DNA of 64,000 nt from Pseudolysinimonas sp051954455 (GCF_051954455.1 NZ_JBQCHS010000011.1:45155-109154), one strand, 5' to 3'; positions 33,685-41,462 are shown, counted from the stretch's first letter. Notes: generated by a model not told the origin, from the sequence alone. Made by a program: numbers and translations.

Positions 33685-33791
33685 CGCCTGTGCTGCCGGC
33701 CGCCTCTCCCTGCGGTCGCGTCCCAACCTCACACACCCACCGCGGGTGTCTGTATGAGGTTGGGACGTGCAGGTGGCCGGCAGCACAGGCG
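33685..33791. repeat. Large nested hairpin element, island copy 2
   Basis: Outer arms CGCCTGTGCTGCCGGCC (33685-33701) and GGCCGGCAGCACAGGCG (33775-33791) pair perfectly over 17 bp. Inner arms CGTCCCAACCTCA (33719-33731) and TGAGGTTGGGACG (33755-33767) pair over 13 bp. A 6-bp tip ACACCC/GGGTGT closes the loop. The left bulge contains CTCCCTGCGGTCG, matching CTCGCTGCGCTCG of copy 1. Confidence 0.75.
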
Positions 33792-33856
33792 GGAACATTG
33801 GACGCCCCCGGCGAGACTTTTCACTATTGACCTACCCTCTAGAGTTGACATGCCCT

Positions 33857-33895
33857 CGGCAGGTCCGGCAGGTCCGGCAGGTCCGGCTGGTTCGG
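33857..33895 (+). repeat. Nine-base direct tandem repeat
   Basis: CGGCAGGTC three times (33857, 33866, 33875) then CGGCTGGTT and CGG. The repeat lies between -35-like boxes and the start of the two-gene operon and could be an iterated protein-binding site. Confidence 0.6.
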
Positions 33896-33962
33896 ACACG
33901 CATTGCCCATGCGAGCACCCCTCCGACGTCAACTTCCGTAGCTAGCGAAAGGCACCTCAGCA

Positions 33963-34622
33963 ATGAACGCTGAGGAGAAGTACTTCACACCGCGCAGGCG
34001 GCGCCTTCATGCTGCGCTTCTCGAGCGCAGTACGGAGGTCGCCGGCCTCTACCGGGGTGCTGTACGCGAACTGTCTCGGACCGTCGCACCGGGAGAGGTG
34101 CCGTCGCACATCAATCTCGTCTGCCACTCGATGCGCGAGTTCATGGGCGGGTTGCCAGGCGTCTTCTCGGCCGAGATCCGCAAGCGAGATGGCGATTCCG
34201 ACAGACTGCTTCGCCGGTTGCCCACCCTGGCCGCGAAGTATCCGGACATGAATCTCGAGCTGGATCAGACCGACGTTCCGGTCCCGCGTGACCTCGCCCG
34301 GCACCTGAACAAGCTCCTTCTCGCTCAGCGTGAAATTGAAGGAAGGACCAGAGCGAACGCCCGCCTGCTCCTCACCGGGAACGCCGATCTTCACTCGAAG
34401 GGCGTGTCTTTGTGGCTAGACGTTTGGGGCTACTTTCAGTCTCATACGCACTGGGATCGCGGATCGAGAACGAGGCCGTTGCCGTCCGACGACAAGCTCG
34501 ACGACAAGATCGCACTTGTCGACGAATTAATGGAGCCTCGCGTGCGACCCTTCATCGAGGGTCGCCCCGCGCTCGATGAGTTTCTGCGCAGAATCAATGG
34601 GGAGGGGTCTCAACGTGACTGA
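33963..34622 (+). CDS. Uncharacterised helical protein, first gene of a two-gene operon
   Basis: 219 residues, no family recognised. Predicted mostly helical: RRRRLHAALLERSTEVAGLYRGAVRELSR, then HINLVCHSMREFMGGLPGVFSAEI, a basic linker, and HLNKLLLAQREIEGRTRANARLLL. The segment RDLARH (Arg109 to His114) fits the RX4-6H motif of HEPN ribonucleases, but this is a single short match. A GAAAGG ribosome binding site precedes the ATG. Its stop overlaps the next gene by 8 bases (GTGACTGA), so the two proteins probably act together. Confidence 0.7.
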   Translation: MNAEEKYFTPRRRRLHAALLERSTEVAGLYRGAVRELSRTVAPGEVPSHINLVCHSMREFMGGLPGVFSAEIRKRDGDSDRLLRRLPTLAAKYPDMNLELDQTDVPVPRDLARHLNKLLLAQREIEGRTRANARLLLTGNADLHSKGVSLWLDVWGYFQSHTHWDRGSRTRPLPSDDKLDDKIALVDELMEPRVRPFIEGRPALDEFLRRINGEGSQRD

Positions 34623-37437
34623 CTATCCCGTTCCATCACAAGCTGATGTCGATCAGGCGATCCGTCTGATCCCATCGCCCCAGCTCCGTCGGGTCTTCTT
34701 CGATGGGCTCGCGAATCCGAACTGGATCAAACCACTCTTCGACGCTGGCCAGTTTGGTAGTCCACCGGAGCCAGTCCAGGACGAGAAGGGCTACATCCGG
34801 GAGGAACCGTGGCCGGAGGTCGACTACCTCGTCCGGATGGCGCCGTTCGTACCCGACGCGGTGATCGATGTCTTCCTGAGCCTTGAAGGCAGTCGGAACT
34901 CTTGGGTCCGGCGGTCCGCGATATTCGTGGGGGCGAGTCTCGACCCGGACAAGGCTGTCCGGCTGAAGCCGATCCTCGAAGCATGGGAGAGCGGTTTCGG
35001 TTTCCGAACCGATCCGCGAGACCTAGCGAACCTCACCCGGAATCTTCTGGGTGGTCCGAAGCCCAGGATCGGGCTACGACTTGCGCGGGTCCTCTTCGGG
35101 CCGACTGAAGGCAATGACAAGCCGCGCACCGCGTTGGACGAGTACTGGTACGAGGAAGAACTTCCGGGAATCGTAGAGGCGCTCGGGGACCGGGCGCTAA
35201 AGCAGGTTCTGCACTGGCTCGAGGACTGGGAGCGACTCTCTGGCCATCTGGAGCACGACCGCGGCTACACCGCCGTGTTCCGACCCTCCATCGAAACAAG
35301 TACACGAGCTCACGCCGGCATCGAGGACGCACTTATAGATGCCGTCCGCGACGCTGCCGTGAGAGCGATGCAAGCCTCGCCTGCCTCCGCGGTGCAGGTT
35401 CTTCAAGCGAGCCCGCTCTCGCTCGCAAAGCGAATCATGCTCTACGCCATCGCTCGCGCACTTGCCTCGAGAGCGGTCGATCCGGTCGAACTGATCGATA
35501 TGTCCATCGGTGCGCTTGATGACCCGCTCTTCGCCGACTCTCATTTCCGCCTGGAGATCGCTGACTACTTCCGCGCCGTCGCTGACGTCGCGCCCGATCG
35601 CCTCACTGCCCTTGCTGGATATCTCGATCGCGGGCCTCTCGGAGGTCGGGAGGTGCTGATCGAACGACTCCGACGGGAGGGCGATTCGGATCAGGAAGCT
35701 GTGACGCGGGCCGACGAGTACACCGCCCGATGGAGACACCGCCTCCTAGCAACCATCGGCGGAGATCATTTGTCCGAACCGTTCAAAGCAGAGCTCGAGG
35801 AGCTCGACGCGCGCGATGGCGCTATCGAGGATGCCGCGAAACCGGATTTCCAGATGACGTCATGGGTAGGGCCCGAGAGCCCTGTCACTGTCGACGACCT
35901 CGCGGCGATGCCGCCGTCAGATCTGGCGACCTACCTAGAGACCTGGCATCCCGAGCCCGGGTCTTGGCACGGCCCGAGTCACGGCGGACAAGGGCGCTTG
36001 CTGACCACACTTCTTACGACGTCACCTCGTGCGCTCCAAGGTCAGGATGACCTCCTGGATCGGCTGCGCCCGACCTATATCAACGCCATCTTGCGTGGGT
36101 GGGAGGCTGCGATCAGAGGCGATGTCGATCCCGACTGGGCTCAACTCATCGCCGTAGTTCGGAGCGTGCTCACTCACATCGATGCATCGAACTTCGAGCC
36201 TGAAGGAGACGACTTCGACGATGACCGTGACTATTCGCGAGCGCGCCACGCAGCGGTCGCTCTCGTTGAAGAAGCCCTCACGACTCGCGAGACAAGACGA
36301 GTGCCAAAGGAAGTCGTCGACGACCTCGGTCGAGTCCTTCTCGCCAACGTGGTGGACGACCGATTTTGGGACGAGTACGTTTCATCGAAGCCGGGCGACG
36401 GCTGGGATCCCCTGAACCTCTCGATCAACGCTGCATGGCCGATACAGGCCAAGGCCCTAATCATGCTCGCGGGATCGACCAAACGTTCGGAGATGCGGAC
36501 CGAAGCTCTTGCCGCTCTCGACCACGAGCTCGCGCGCGACGATCCATGGGACGCGTTGGCCGCAGTGATCGGCGAGAGTTTGCCGCGGCTCTACCTGGCC
36601 GACGAGGGTTGGCTTCGCGAGCGCGTCGACCGGTTGTTCGGCACCGCGGAGGCGATTTCCCGACCGCAGCAGATCGCGCTATCGACCGCGCTTGCGACCC
36701 AGTACATTCACTCGGTCACGCTTGGACTGATCCGAGGTGCCGTGCTCGCGGCGATGAAGCTCGACGAGCCAATGGCAGTCGGATGGAATGGTCTTCGGCC
36801 GCCCGATCAGCTAATCGGCGAGTGGATCATCACAACCCACATCCGCGGTCAGCTCGAGTTGGATGATCCCCTGATGAACTCCTTCTTCGTGGACGAACCC
36901 GCCAATGTTCGAGGGGAAGCGATTGGACACATCGCGTGGGAGTTTATGCAGGCGGATGTGGTCGACGACCAGATGAGGGCAAGACTCGAGAGTCTCTGGG
37001 ATAGCCGAGTGGTCCATGTACGAGAGCACCCAGAAGACGGGGCAGAGCTCAAGGACTTCTACTGGTTTGTCCGCAGTCGAAAGTTCGATCCAGCGTGGTG
37101 GCTGCCTCGACTCATTGAGGCAGCCACGCTGGACCCCGAGTTGATGACTCACGGGATGATCGGCGAGGATCTCGCCACGGCCGCACGGGAGTACCCATCC
37201 GAAGTCCTCGACGCCGTAGTGGCGTTGACAGCTCGCTCCGGCGACGTAGCGGAGCCAACCATGTACGACCTCATGAGAACTGCCGTTCCGACGGCCATCG
37301 CGTGGTCCATCGAACGTGGCGACGACGCGCTGAAGGCCGACGCTCGCCGATTCATGAACACACTTGCCGAGCGCGGCTACATCAACATCGTGCAGAGCGT
37401 CGAGGGTGTGGACACGAGCCAGCCGGTCGAGGAGTAG
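34615..37437 (+). CDS. Large helical-repeat-like protein of the island
   Basis: 940 residues from GTG 34615 with a GGGGAGGGG ribosome binding site. No family recognised. Rich in Asp, Glu, Trp and Leu with many amphipathic helices, resembling a HEAT/ARM-type scaffold throughout. It begins VTDYPVPSQADVDQAIRLIPSPQLRRVFFDGLANPNWIKPLFDAG, close to the start of scaffold domains in large bacterial immune proteins (impression only). No Walker, nuclease or membrane motif was found. Coupled to the 219-residue protein. I infer a two-protein immune module with a sensor or scaffold and a small effector. Confidence 0.75.
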   Translation: MTDYPVPSQADVDQAIRLIPSPQLRRVFFDGLANPNWIKPLFDAGQFGSPPEPVQDEKGYIREEPWPEVDYLVRMAPFVPDAVIDVFLSLEGSRNSWVRRSAIFVGASLDPDKAVRLKPILEAWESGFGFRTDPRDLANLTRNLLGGPKPRIGLRLARVLFGPTEGNDKPRTALDEYWYEEELPGIVEALGDRALKQVLHWLEDWERLSGHLEHDRGYTAVFRPSIETSTRAHAGIEDALIDAVRDAAVRAMQASPASAVQVLQASPLSLAKRIMLYAIARALASRAVDPVELIDMSIGALDDPLFADSHFRLEIADYFRAVADVAPDRLTALAGYLDRGPLGGREVLIERLRREGDSDQEAVTRADEYTARWRHRLLATIGGDHLSEPFKAELEELDARDGAIEDAAKPDFQMTSWVGPESPVTVDDLAAMPPSDLATYLETWHPEPGSWHGPSHGGQGRLLTTLLTTSPRALQGQDDLLDRLRPTYINAILRGWEAAIRGDVDPDWAQLIAVVRSVLTHIDASNFEPEGDDFDDDRDYSRARHAAVALVEEALTTRETRRVPKEVVDDLGRVLLANVVDDRFWDEYVSSKPGDGWDPLNLSINAAWPIQAKALIMLAGSTKRSEMRTEALAALDHELARDDPWDALAAVIGESLPRLYLADEGWLRERVDRLFGTAEAISRPQQIALSTALATQYIHSVTLGLIRGAVLAAMKLDEPMAVGWNGLRPPDQLIGEWIITTHIRGQLELDDPLMNSFFVDEPANVRGEAIGHIAWEFMQADVVDDQMRARLESLWDSRVVHVREHPEDGAELKDFYWFVRSRKFDPAWWLPRLIEAATLDPELMTHGMIGEDLATAAREYPSEVLDAVVALTARSGDVAEPTMYDLMRTAVPTAIAWSIERGDDALKADARRFMNTLAERGYINIVQSVEGVDTSQPVEE

Positions 37438-37635
37438 TTGGCTAGTCTCGCCAGCGTGGCGACGGCCGCGGGTTAAGAAGCGGGTAGAGAGGTCTGGAAG
37501 CCCGACTGTTCGCAGTGTCCGCCGCGCATGGGGCGCGAAGTGCGCGCGGTAGGCCGCTGACCTGTCTCCGAACAGGTGAGGGCAGGCACCGACTGTCTCG
37601 CCGACACGGGGATCGGGCGGGAAGGATCGTGCCAA

Positions 37636-37656
37636 AGCCCCCACAAAAACCCCACA
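37636..37656. repeat. Putative integrase arm-type site, right
   Basis: Exact direct copy of the 21-bp sequence at 25498-25518, lying 104 bp inside the right att core. Placement near both ends suits integrase arm binding. Confidence 0.5.
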
Positions 37657-37760
37657 ACTCAACGTCATCCGACGTGATCGAGGAGGGTCCTACGTGATCC
37701 AAAATCGCCGAGATTCCGGGTATTTTGGCCAGCTTGCCCGTGCCCTCAGGGGTCGATCTC

Positions 37761-37785
37761 GGGTTCGAATCCCAGCGGGGGCACG
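37761..37785 (+). repeat. attR core, 25-bp direct repeat
   Basis: Exact copy of the tRNA 3' segment at 25404-25428. The flanking bases on the left (GGTCGATCTC) do not match the tRNA, so this is the duplicated end and not a second tRNA gene. Confidence 0.9.
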
Positions 37786-37932
37786 AGCCGGCTCCGTGCG
37801 CAACATGTGAGAATCCTCGTCGACACTCCGGGTGATGCCGGTGATGACGCCGAACACGGCTCGGCAGAATCACCCAATGACGTCCGATTCCGTTCCCTCG
37901 CCCGTCGCGGCTCCGAGGTCGGAGAAGCGTTC

Positions 37933-38337
37933 GTGACCGTCGCGCGACGGGGGCGGAGGGTCTCCACCACGGTCAGCTTGCTGGCGGCGACCGCGGCGGC
38001 GACCGCGGTTGCCGTAGGGTCGCCGATCCTGATGCAGTCCACAGAGGCGGCACAGGCCGCCGCTCGCGGACGAAGCGCATGGCCGACCGCCACCCCGGCG
38101 GCGACGCCCGACGTCGTCCCGGCGCCCGCAGCAACGTCCGCGCCCACGTCCCTGCCCACGCCTACGCCCACGCCCACCACGGCGCCCACAAGGCGGGCGG
38201 CTCCCGTCGCCCCCGCTCCCGTCGCCCCCGCTCCCGTCGCGCCCGCCCCGGTGGCGCCCGCTCCTGTCGCGCCCGCCCCGGTGGCGCCGGCGCCCGTCGC
38301 CCCCGCGCCGCCGTCGGTCCGATCGTCAGGATCGTGA
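37933..38337 (+). CDS. Small membrane-anchored Pro/Ala-repeat protein ending SVRSSGS
   Basis: 134 residues from GTG 37933, set by GGAGAA six bases upstream. A start at 37807 would add 42 residues. A short basic N-terminus (VTVARRGRRVSTT) and one signal-anchor helix (VSLLAATAAATAVAVG) are followed by a Thr/Pro-rich stretch (PTPTPTPTTAPT). About seven PVAPA repeats (roughly 38208-38312) follow, then the end PSVRSSGS. The same seven C-terminal residues end the next gene with different codons. It is probably an extracytoplasmic spacer displaying the C-terminal motif, and the ApbE gene downstream makes that motif a candidate flavinylation site (inference). Confidence 0.6.
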   Translation: MTVARRGRRVSTTVSLLAATAAATAVAVGSPILMQSTEAAQAAARGRSAWPTATPAATPDVVPAPAATSAPTSLPTPTPTPTTAPTRRAAPVAPAPVAPAPVAPAPVAPAPVAPAPVAPAPVAPAPPSVRSSGS

Positions 38338-38474
38338 CGTCGAGCCCCCGGATGTGAAGCCTCTCGTCTCGACAATCCCTCCGCACAGGCCGCGTTATGC
38401 CCGATCAGAGGCTTCGACGAGGAGGCTCGGACACTCTCGGGAGCACGCATTCCCTCGATCGACCGGAGGAGACC

Positions 38475-38735
38475 ATGAGCATCCGAGAGAACGGACACCG
38501 GATCGCCAGGACCGTGACCGCCGCGGTCGGCGGTGCGAGCCTCCTCACCGCGGCCATCGGGGGCGCCGCCATCGCCGGCGGCTCCTCGACGACCGGGTCG
38601 GCCTCGTCGAGCTCCTCCACCACCGATCCGAGCAGTCAGCAGCCCGCGCAGCAGGATCCCCTGCAGCAGGCGGGCCCGTCGGCGGTCCAGCCCGGGATCG
38701 GTGGCTTCGGCTCGGTCCGCTCCTCGGGATCGTGA
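38475..38735 (+). CDS. Small membrane-anchored Ser/Gln-rich protein ending SVRSSGS
   Basis: 86 residues with ribosome binding site GGAGGAGA. N-terminus MSIRENGHRIARTV, one Ala/Gly-rich helix (AAVGGASLLTAAIGGAAIAG), a Ser/Thr/Gln/Pro-rich region (SSSSSTTDPSSQQPAQQDP) and the end GFGSVRSSGS. No known domain. Layout and terminal heptapeptide match the preceding gene. The TGA overlaps the GTG of apbE, so it is translationally coupled to the flavin transferase and is its most likely substrate here (inference). Confidence 0.7.
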   Translation: MSIRENGHRIARTVTAAVGGASLLTAAIGGAAIAGGSSTTGSASSSSSTTDPSSQQPAQQDPLQQAGPSAVQPGIGGFGSVRSSGS

Positions 38736-39682
38736 GCCAGGTCGACCGCTTCCGACGCGACTGGACGGTCTGGACGTGCGACGCGTCCCTGGTCGTGACG
38801 GATGCCGAGTGTCTCGAGCCCGCATGGGCGATCGTCCGCGCGACGCTCGACGAGGTCGGCCGGGCCTGCGACCGGTTCGACCCGACATCAGAGCTCTCGC
38901 TGCTCGGGACGGAGCCCGCCCCGCGCACCCTCGTCAGCGGAGTCCTCGCCGATCTGGTCGATCGAGCGCTGCAGGCGGCGGAGCTGACGGACGGGGCCGT
39001 GGACCCGACTCTCGGCCGCGAGATCGTCGATCTGGGGTACACCCACGAGCTCGTCCTGGCCACGAGGGCGGCTGACGGGCTGCCCCGTCAGATCGGACGC
39101 GTATCGCGCGAATCCGCCTGGCGGCGCATCAAGGTCGCGGATGGGTGTCTCACCGTTCCCCCGGGAGCCCAGCTCGACCTGGGCGCGACCGCCAAGGCTG
39201 TGGCCGTCGACCGGAGCGTCTCCCGCATCGCGACGGAGCTGTCCTGCGGCGTCCTCGTCGCCGTCGGCGGCGATCTGGCCACGGCCGGGCCGGCCCCGGC
39301 GGCGGGATGGCGGATCGTCGTCCGCGATCTCGATGACGACCCGGGTCAGGATGTCGCGCTCGCCGAAGGATGGGCGATGGCGACCTCGAGCACGCAGAAG
39401 CGTCGGTGGGCCTCGGGCGGGTACGCCCGCCATCACATCCTCGATCCGCGTTCGGGGCTGCCGGCTGATCCGGTCTGGAGGACCGTCAGCGTCGCCGCGC
39501 CCTCCTGCCTGGTCGCCAACGCCCTGTCGACCGGAGCCGTCGTCACGGGCGCGGGAGCGGTCGGGTGGCTGCGCGATCGCGGCGCCGTCGCGCGACTGGT
39601 CGACGCGCACGGGGAGGTCGTCGTCCTCGGCGGATGGCCGGAGCCTCAGGCACCTCGTCCGGCGGTCGAGGTGCCGAGGTGA
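38732..39682 (+). CDS. apbE: ApbE-family FAD:protein FMN transferase
   Basis: 316 residues. Transfers FMN from FAD onto Ser or Thr of target proteins. Family motifs are RFDPTSELSLL, ALQAAELTDGAVDPTLGREIVDLGY, LDLGATAKAVAVDRS, VAVGGDLATAG, and HHILDPRSGLPADPVWRTVSV with the metal/flavin site, then NALSTGAVV. No signal peptide or lipobox is visible, unlike proteobacterial ApbE, so flavin transfer may occur in the cytoplasm before export, or the start may be misjudged. Joined by GTGA overlaps to genes on both sides. Confidence 0.9.
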   Translation: MSQVDRFRRDWTVWTCDASLVVTDAECLEPAWAIVRATLDEVGRACDRFDPTSELSLLGTEPAPRTLVSGVLADLVDRALQAAELTDGAVDPTLGREIVDLGYTHELVLATRAADGLPRQIGRVSRESAWRRIKVADGCLTVPPGAQLDLGATAKAVAVDRSVSRIATELSCGVLVAVGGDLATAGPAPAAGWRIVVRDLDDDPGQDVALAEGWAMATSSTQKRRWASGGYARHHILDPRSGLPADPVWRTVSVAAPSCLVANALSTGAVVTGAGAVGWLRDRGAVARLVDAHGEVVVLGGWPEPQAPRPAVEVPR

Positions 39683-40236
39683 GCGAGGCGCTCTGGGCGT
39701 TCGGTCGAGTGAGCGGCGTCGTCGCCCTCGCCCTGCTGACGGCGAGTCTCGTGCTGGGGATCCTGACGCGATCGGGGCGGCCCCTGCCCGGGCTGCCGCG
39801 ATTCGCCATCTCGCTGATCCACCGCAACGTCGCCCTGCTCGGGACGGTCTTCCTCGTCCTGCACGTGGGGTCGCTGCTCCTCGACTCCTACGCCAAGCTC
39901 CATCTGACCGACGTGCTGGTCCCGTTCCTCGGATCGTTCAAGCCCTTCTGGCAGGGTCTGGGCACGACCGCACTCGATCTCCTGATCGCCGTGGTGGTGA
40001 CCGCACTGTTCCGCCGCCGGATCGGGGTGCGCGCCTTCAAGGCGTTCCACTGGCTCACCTATGCGATGTGGCCGATCGCGTTGGCGCACGCCATCGGCAA
40101 CGGCACCAACGGGACCAGTGCCTGGTTCCTGGTGTTCGCCGCGGTGAACGTCGTCGTCATCGCGGTCGCGGTGATGTGGCGCCTCTCCGCGCGGTACACC
40201 GAGTCGTCGCGAGCGCGAGAAGGGGCTGCGCGGTGA
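39679..40236 (+). CDS. Ferric-reductase-like transmembrane haem protein
   Basis: 185 residues, five or six hydrophobic helices. Segments FAISLIHRNVALLGTVFLVLHVGSLLLD and FKAFHWLTYAMWPIALAHAIGNG place paired His residues in two helices, as in the ferric reductase-like/YedZ haem-b domain that moves electrons across the membrane. It has no flavin or NAD domain of its own, so it needs a partner, probably the NuoF-like protein inside and flavin carriers outside. GTGA overlaps join it to apbE and the NuoF-like gene. Confidence 0.85.
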   Translation: MSEALWAFGRVSGVVALALLTASLVLGILTRSGRPLPGLPRFAISLIHRNVALLGTVFLVLHVGSLLLDSYAKLHLTDVLVPFLGSFKPFWQGLGTTALDLLIAVVVTALFRRRIGVRAFKAFHWLTYAMWPIALAHAIGNGTNGTSAWFLVFAAVNVVVIAVAVMWRLSARYTESSRAREGAAR

Positions 40237-41459
40237 GCGGCATCGATTCGCGCCTCATGCCGGCGGGGACTGCGGTGTGGCCGAACCGGCTGCTCGCTGC
40301 CGGCCGGAACGCCGACCTCTCCGCGCACCTGGCGGCGTACGGTGCCCTCGATGTCCCCGCCGCCCGACGAGTGCTCATCGACGAGCTGCAGCGCTCGGGG
40401 CTGACCGGTCGCGGAGGAGCTGCGTTCCCCACCGCCGCGAAGCTGAGCGCGGTGGCGGCGCAGAGCAGGACCCGCGGTCGTGTCGTCATCGCGAACGGAG
40501 CCGAGGGCGAGCCGCGCAGCGTGAAGGACGCCCGGCTGCTCGCGGACGCGCCGCATCTCGTGCTCGACGGCCTTCTCGCCGTCGCGGCCGCCGTCGGAGC
40601 GGAGCGCACGGTCGTCCACGCGAGCGGGCGCTCCCTCGCCGCCGTGCGTGCGGCGGTCCGCGAGCGCCGGGAAGCGCGTCGGGTGGAGCTCGTGGAATCG
40701 GCGGACGCCTTCGTCTCCGGCGAGGCCGGGGCCGTGGTCAGCGCGGTGGGAGGCGGCCGACCGATCCCGGTCGACCGGATCGCCCGGCTCACCGAATCCG
40801 GTCTCCGGGGCCGACCGACCCTCGTGCAGAACGTCGAGACGCTGGCCCACGTTGGCCTGATCGCGCGCTACGGCTCGCGCTGGTTCCGCGAAGTCGGGAC
40901 GACGGACGACCCGGGGAGCCGGCTCGTGACAATCTCCGGTGACGTGCTCCGCGAGGGTGTGCTCGAGGTGCGCGGAGGCGCGCCGCTTGCCGAGATCCTC
41001 GACGCCGCCGGCTGGCGGGGCAGGCCCGGGGCCGTGCTGGTCGGCGGGTATCACGGGGCCTGGGTGACCTCGGCGCATCTCGGGCATCCTCTGTCGAGAT
41101 CGGGGCTGGAGCGGTTCGGCGCCCAGCCGGGCGCCGGGGTGCTGTACGCGATCTCCGATCGGGTCTGCGGACTGCACGCGACCGCCGAGATCGTGGGCTA
41201 CCTGGCCGCGGAATCCGCCGGACAGTGCGGGCCATGCCGATTCGGGCTGCCCGATGTCGCGCGCCTGTTCGGGGACCTGGCCCGAGGTGTGCGCGACCCC
41301 TCGCTCCCACACCGGATCGCCTCCGCGGCGGATGCGGTCGTCGGGCGCGGCGCCTGCCACCACCCCGACGGGACGGCGCGTCTGATCCGCAGCGCCCTCG
41401 CAGCGTTCGCCGACGACGTGAACGCCCACCCGACCGGTTACTGCACGCGAGCGGTGTGA
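40233..41459 (+). CDS. NuoF-like NADH dehydrogenase flavoprotein
   Basis: 408 residues. Related to the 51-kDa complex I subunit: GLTGRGGAAFPTAAK (FMN/NADH site), VIANGAEGEPRSVKDARLL, PTLVQNVETLAHV, the SLBB region (GAVLVGGYHGAWV), and an iron-sulfur segment ESAGQCGPCRFGLP with Cys332 and Cys335, then GACHHPDG with Cys375. The first Cys of the usual CxxCxxC is Ala329, so one cluster ligand is replaced. It probably feeds electrons from NADH to the ferredoxin or the haem membrane protein in the same operon. Confidence 0.85.
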   Translation: MSGIDSRLMPAGTAVWPNRLLAAGRNADLSAHLAAYGALDVPAARRVLIDELQRSGLTGRGGAAFPTAAKLSAVAAQSRTRGRVVIANGAEGEPRSVKDARLLADAPHLVLDGLLAVAAAVGAERTVVHASGRSLAAVRAAVRERREARRVELVESADAFVSGEAGAVVSAVGGGRPIPVDRIARLTESGLRGRPTLVQNVETLAHVGLIARYGSRWFREVGTTDDPGSRLVTISGDVLREGVLEVRGGAPLAEILDAAGWRGRPGAVLVGGYHGAWVTSAHLGHPLSRSGLERFGAQPGAGVLYAISDRVCGLHATAEIVGYLAAESAGQCGPCRFGLPDVARLFGDLARGVRDPSLPHRIASAADAVVGRGACHHPDGTARLIRSALAAFADDVNAHPTGYCTRAV

Positions 41460-41462
41460 CAG

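Larger units (their letters stand above)
33575..33962. other. Divergent intergenic region with operator, hairpin and iterons
   Basis: 388 bases without a gene. From left to right: the HTH operator (33583-33600), nested hairpin copy 2 (33685-33791), TTGACC and TTGACA -35-like boxes near 33838-33849, a 9-base tandem repeat (33857-33895) and a GAAAGG ribosome binding site before 33963. Confidence 0.6.
25404..37785. mobile_element. Integrated genomic island at tRNA-Leu, 12.4 kb
   Basis: Bounded by identical 25-bp repeats, of which the left one is the tRNA 3' end. It contains one integrase reading outward to the tRNA, no replication, conjugation or phage structural genes, and mainly defence-like cargo. 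To the eye the coding sequence is less GC-rich, with more A/T at third positions, than flanking housekeeping genes. The element may be mobilisable or depend on a helper for excision. Confidence 0.88.
37438..37932. other. Right end of the island and adjoining gene-free stretch
   Basis: About 495 bases. No convincing gene was found. It holds an ACCTGTC...GAACAGGT-type dyad near 37560, the right arm-type repeat (37636-37656) and the attR core (37761-37785). About 150 bases of unique sequence precede the first flanking gene. An open frame from GTG 37807 joins that gene in frame but has no ribosome binding site. Confidence 0.5.

Noticed and set aside
27669..33791. The nested hairpins as a retron msr-msd RNA
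   Set aside because: There is no reverse transcriptase gene in the island, and the elements lie in divergent promoters instead of upstream of such a gene.
37440..37760. A truncated second integrase at the right end, since the minus strand reads VGFLWGLWH like the integrase VGFLWGLGH
   Set aside because: The similarity is confined to the 21-bp repeat. Flanks do not match and the orientation relative to the att core is wrong for a duplicated integrase end. An arm-type site explains it better.
37761..37785. A second tRNA gene at the right end of the island
   Set aside because: Only the T-loop and 3' acceptor part is present. Upstream sequence cannot form the anticodon or D arms.
38208..38312. 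Short tandem DNA repeat as a possible CRISPR or VNTR locus
   Set aside because: The units encode in-frame PVAPA repeats with codon variation and there are no spacers. It is part of a protein gene.
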